From Pasteurellaceae bacterium (GTDB taxonomy: Bacteria > Pseudomonadota > Gammaproteobacteria > Enterobacterales > Pasteurellaceae), in contig CAAELW010000031.1 in NCBI GenBank assembly GCA_900756875.1, positions 1 through 15,185 on the forward strand: a stretch of DNA of 15,185 nucleotides, in the 5' to 3' direction. A program made the translations under genes and the position numbers. The notes below the pieces were generated by a model, which was not told the DNA's origin, made no database searches, and worked only from the letters and a program-made list of their open reading frames with translations. Position 1 is the stretch's first letter. Each line of letters starts with the position of its first letter. This document shows positions 13,847 to 15,185 of the stretch, one piece after another.

Positions 13847-15185
13847 TTAGCGTTTTTTCCGCAAATGATCCCCATCTGTTTTGTGCAAATAGCTCAATAT
13901 CCAAACTAATGCGATCGCAAAAACAGAAGTGGTCAGAAATGTATAACTGAAAGCATGTTGTAAGGCTTCACCTTCATTACCAATAAGTTGACGGTATAAC
14001 GTCAAAATAATAGATGCCACTGCAATACCAAATCCGATACCCACTTGTTGCACAATGCTCAGCACCGTTGAGCCTACACCGCTTTGTGCCTGTGATAGGT
14101 CACCAACGGTAAGCGTATTAATTGAGGTAAAAATCATCGACATACAGGCACCGTACCACATTAGATTACATATAATCCACGTCGTTGATGATGAGGTATC
14201 AAGCCATGACATGGAAACCGTTGAACCTGCCATTAAAAGTGACGATAAAATTAGCGTGGTTTTATAACCTAGCATATTTAAAATATGCCCAATAAAGCGT
14301 TTAAATACGACAGACATTAGTGCAATGGGTGCAAGCAACCAGCCTGACTCTTCAGCTGAATAGCCAAAGGAAAGTTGGAACATTAATGGCAATAAGAAAG
14401 GTACAGCCGAACCGGAAAGGCGAATAAAGATATTGGCTGCAATACCTAATCGGAATGTTCTTGTATTGAAAAGAGATAGAGGCAAAATGGCACGTTCATT
14501 ACCTTTCGCATAAAAATAATAGGCCACCAATAATGCCATGCCAATCGCTAATGCACTGTATGTAGTTATGCGATCACTATGACTTTCACCGAGTAAATCA
14601 AGTCCGAGCGTTAAACCGACTAAACCAAATGCAAAGAGTAAAAAGCCTGTCCAGTCTAACTTATTTGCATTGCCCTTATGATTTCCCATCACTTTAGCCG
14701 CTGCCCAAAAGCCTAACATACCAATAGGAATATTGATTAAGAAAATCCAATGCCATGACGTATGCACCACAAGCCAACCACCTAAAATCGGACCAAGAAT
14801 CGGGCCAATCAATCCCGCTGTTGCCATTAAATTCCAGGCATTGATTAATTGATTTTTGGGTACGGTTTGAATAATCGCAAGGCGAGCAACCGGCATCATA
14901 AATGCTCCGCCAATACCTTGAAGAATCCGTGCAAGTACAAGAGTTTCGAGAGAGGTTGCCATCGCACAAGCGACTGAACCGAATACAAAGGTAAAAACTG
15001 CTGAGCGGAAAACAGTAAGCGTACCAAATTTAGCTGCCGCCCAAGCAGTTAAAGGAATAAATAAGGCTACGGCAAGAGAATAGGCGATAATCGCCATTTG
15101 CATTTCAAAGACAGGGGTTTGCAGATCTGTTGCAATGGTGGGTAAGGCAGTATTTAAAATAGTCGCATCCAAGCTTTGCATAAAC
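13847..15185 (-). CDS. mdtD: DHA2-family MFS drug efflux transporter, MdtD-like, 5' end missing
   Basis: About 446 residues of a 14-helix proton-driven drug exporter; the gene continues past the right edge. The visible reading begins in helix 1 with FMQSLDATILNTALPTIA, the DHA2 helix-1 motif. The Met at 15181 is therefore internal: the preceding codon TTT fits the conserved Phe, and about 15-20 residues should be missing. Other DHA2 features are ARILQGIGGAFMMPVARL and motif C in ATAGLIGPILGPILGGWL, followed by SWHWIFLINIPIGMLGF. The pattern is closest to E. coli MdtD among proteins I know, and adjacency to hbpA recalls HI0852/HI0853 in H. influenzae Rd. No MFP or outer-membrane partner is in view. 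The substrate is unknown. It runs towards hbpA on the same strand with a 133-base gap. Confidence 0.85.
   Translation of the reverse strand, partial: FMQSLDATILNTALPTIATDLQTPVFEMQMAIIAYSLAVALFIPLTAWAAAKFGTLTVFRSAVFTFVFGSVACAMATSLETLVLARILQGIGGAFMMPVARLAIIQTVPKNQLINAWNLMATAGLIGPILGPILGGWLVVHTSWHWIFLINIPIGMLGFWAAAKVMGNHKGNANKLDWTGFLLFAFGLVGLTLGLDLLGESHSDRITTYSALAIGMALLVAYYFYAKGNERAILPLSLFNTRTFRLGIAANIFIRLSGSAVPFLLPLMFQLSFGYSAEESGWLLAPIALMSVVFKRFIGHILNMLGYKTTLILSSLLMAGSTVSMSWLDTSSSTTWIICNLMWYGACMSMIFTSINTLTVGDLSQAQSGVGSTVLSIVQQVGIGFGIAVASIILTLYRQLIGNEGEALQHAFSYTFLTTSVFAIALVWILSYLHKTDGDHLRKKR

Noticed and set aside
15179..15181. ATG at the right edge as the true start of the DHA2 carrier
   Set aside because: The residue is the Met of the helix-1 FMQSLD motif, and the preceding codon encodes the conserved Phe, so the gene extends beyond the window.

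Overview
The window looks like a Pasteurellaceae chromosome, most likely genus Haemophilus. The DNA is AT-rich. The 9-base Haemophilus-type DNA uptake signal AAGTGCGGT or its complement occurs exactly 11 times by eye, where chance predicts about 0.1. Several copies form inverted pairs after genes, which is typical of this family. The gene content (yheO/fkpA/slyX, pdxH, the heme/glutathione-binding lipoprotein hbpA, an HI0608-like DASS carrier) also fits. The species cannot be fixed from sequence alone; H. parainfluenzae-like is my best guess. I see no tRNA, rRNA, CRISPR, insertion sequence or phage gene, and no gene-free stretch over 300 bases.

Layout. (1) 1-1354 is a conserved housekeeping block: the 5' end of yheO and complete fkpA on the minus strand, with slyX divergent. 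(2) 1355-5388 is a plus-strand ABC importer operon: ATPase, two permeases with 4-base ATGA overlaps, then the periplasmic binding protein. It is preceded by a strong CRP-like site and by a hairpin that includes the first ribosome binding site. (3) 5389-6960 is a minus-strand DASS (SLC13-type) anion/Na+ carrier, again with a CRP-like site and a ribosome-site hairpin upstream. (4) 6961-11342 is the most interesting part: a minus-strand NanT/YjhB-like MFS carrier, divergent from a plus-strand operon of a FadR-type GntR regulator and two Gfo/Idh/MocA oxidoreductases. The second oxidoreductase closely matches E. coli YjhC. (5) 11343-15185, all minus strand, holds pdxH, hbpA and a truncated DHA2 drug-efflux carrier.

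How the genes fit together. In E. coli, yjhB and yjhC encode a sialate-type permease and an NAD-dependent enzyme that converts 2,7-anhydro- or 2,3-didehydro-Neu5Ac to Neu5Ac. Region 4 therefore reads as a self-regulated island for scavenging modified sialic acids, feeding a nan pathway encoded elsewhere. It differs from the E. coli pair by having a dedicated GntR-family regulator and a second oxidoreductase in which the catalytic Lys of the EKP motif is Thr. The 162-base divergent region contains two face-to-face promoters sharing one 21-base palindrome (the likely operator) and two CRP-like sites.

The ABC importer, the DASS carrier and the YjhB-like carrier are separate transcription units, but each has a CRP-like site upstream. 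The segment thus looks like a catabolite-controlled uptake neighbourhood. Substrates of the ABC importer and the DASS carrier cannot be read from sequence.
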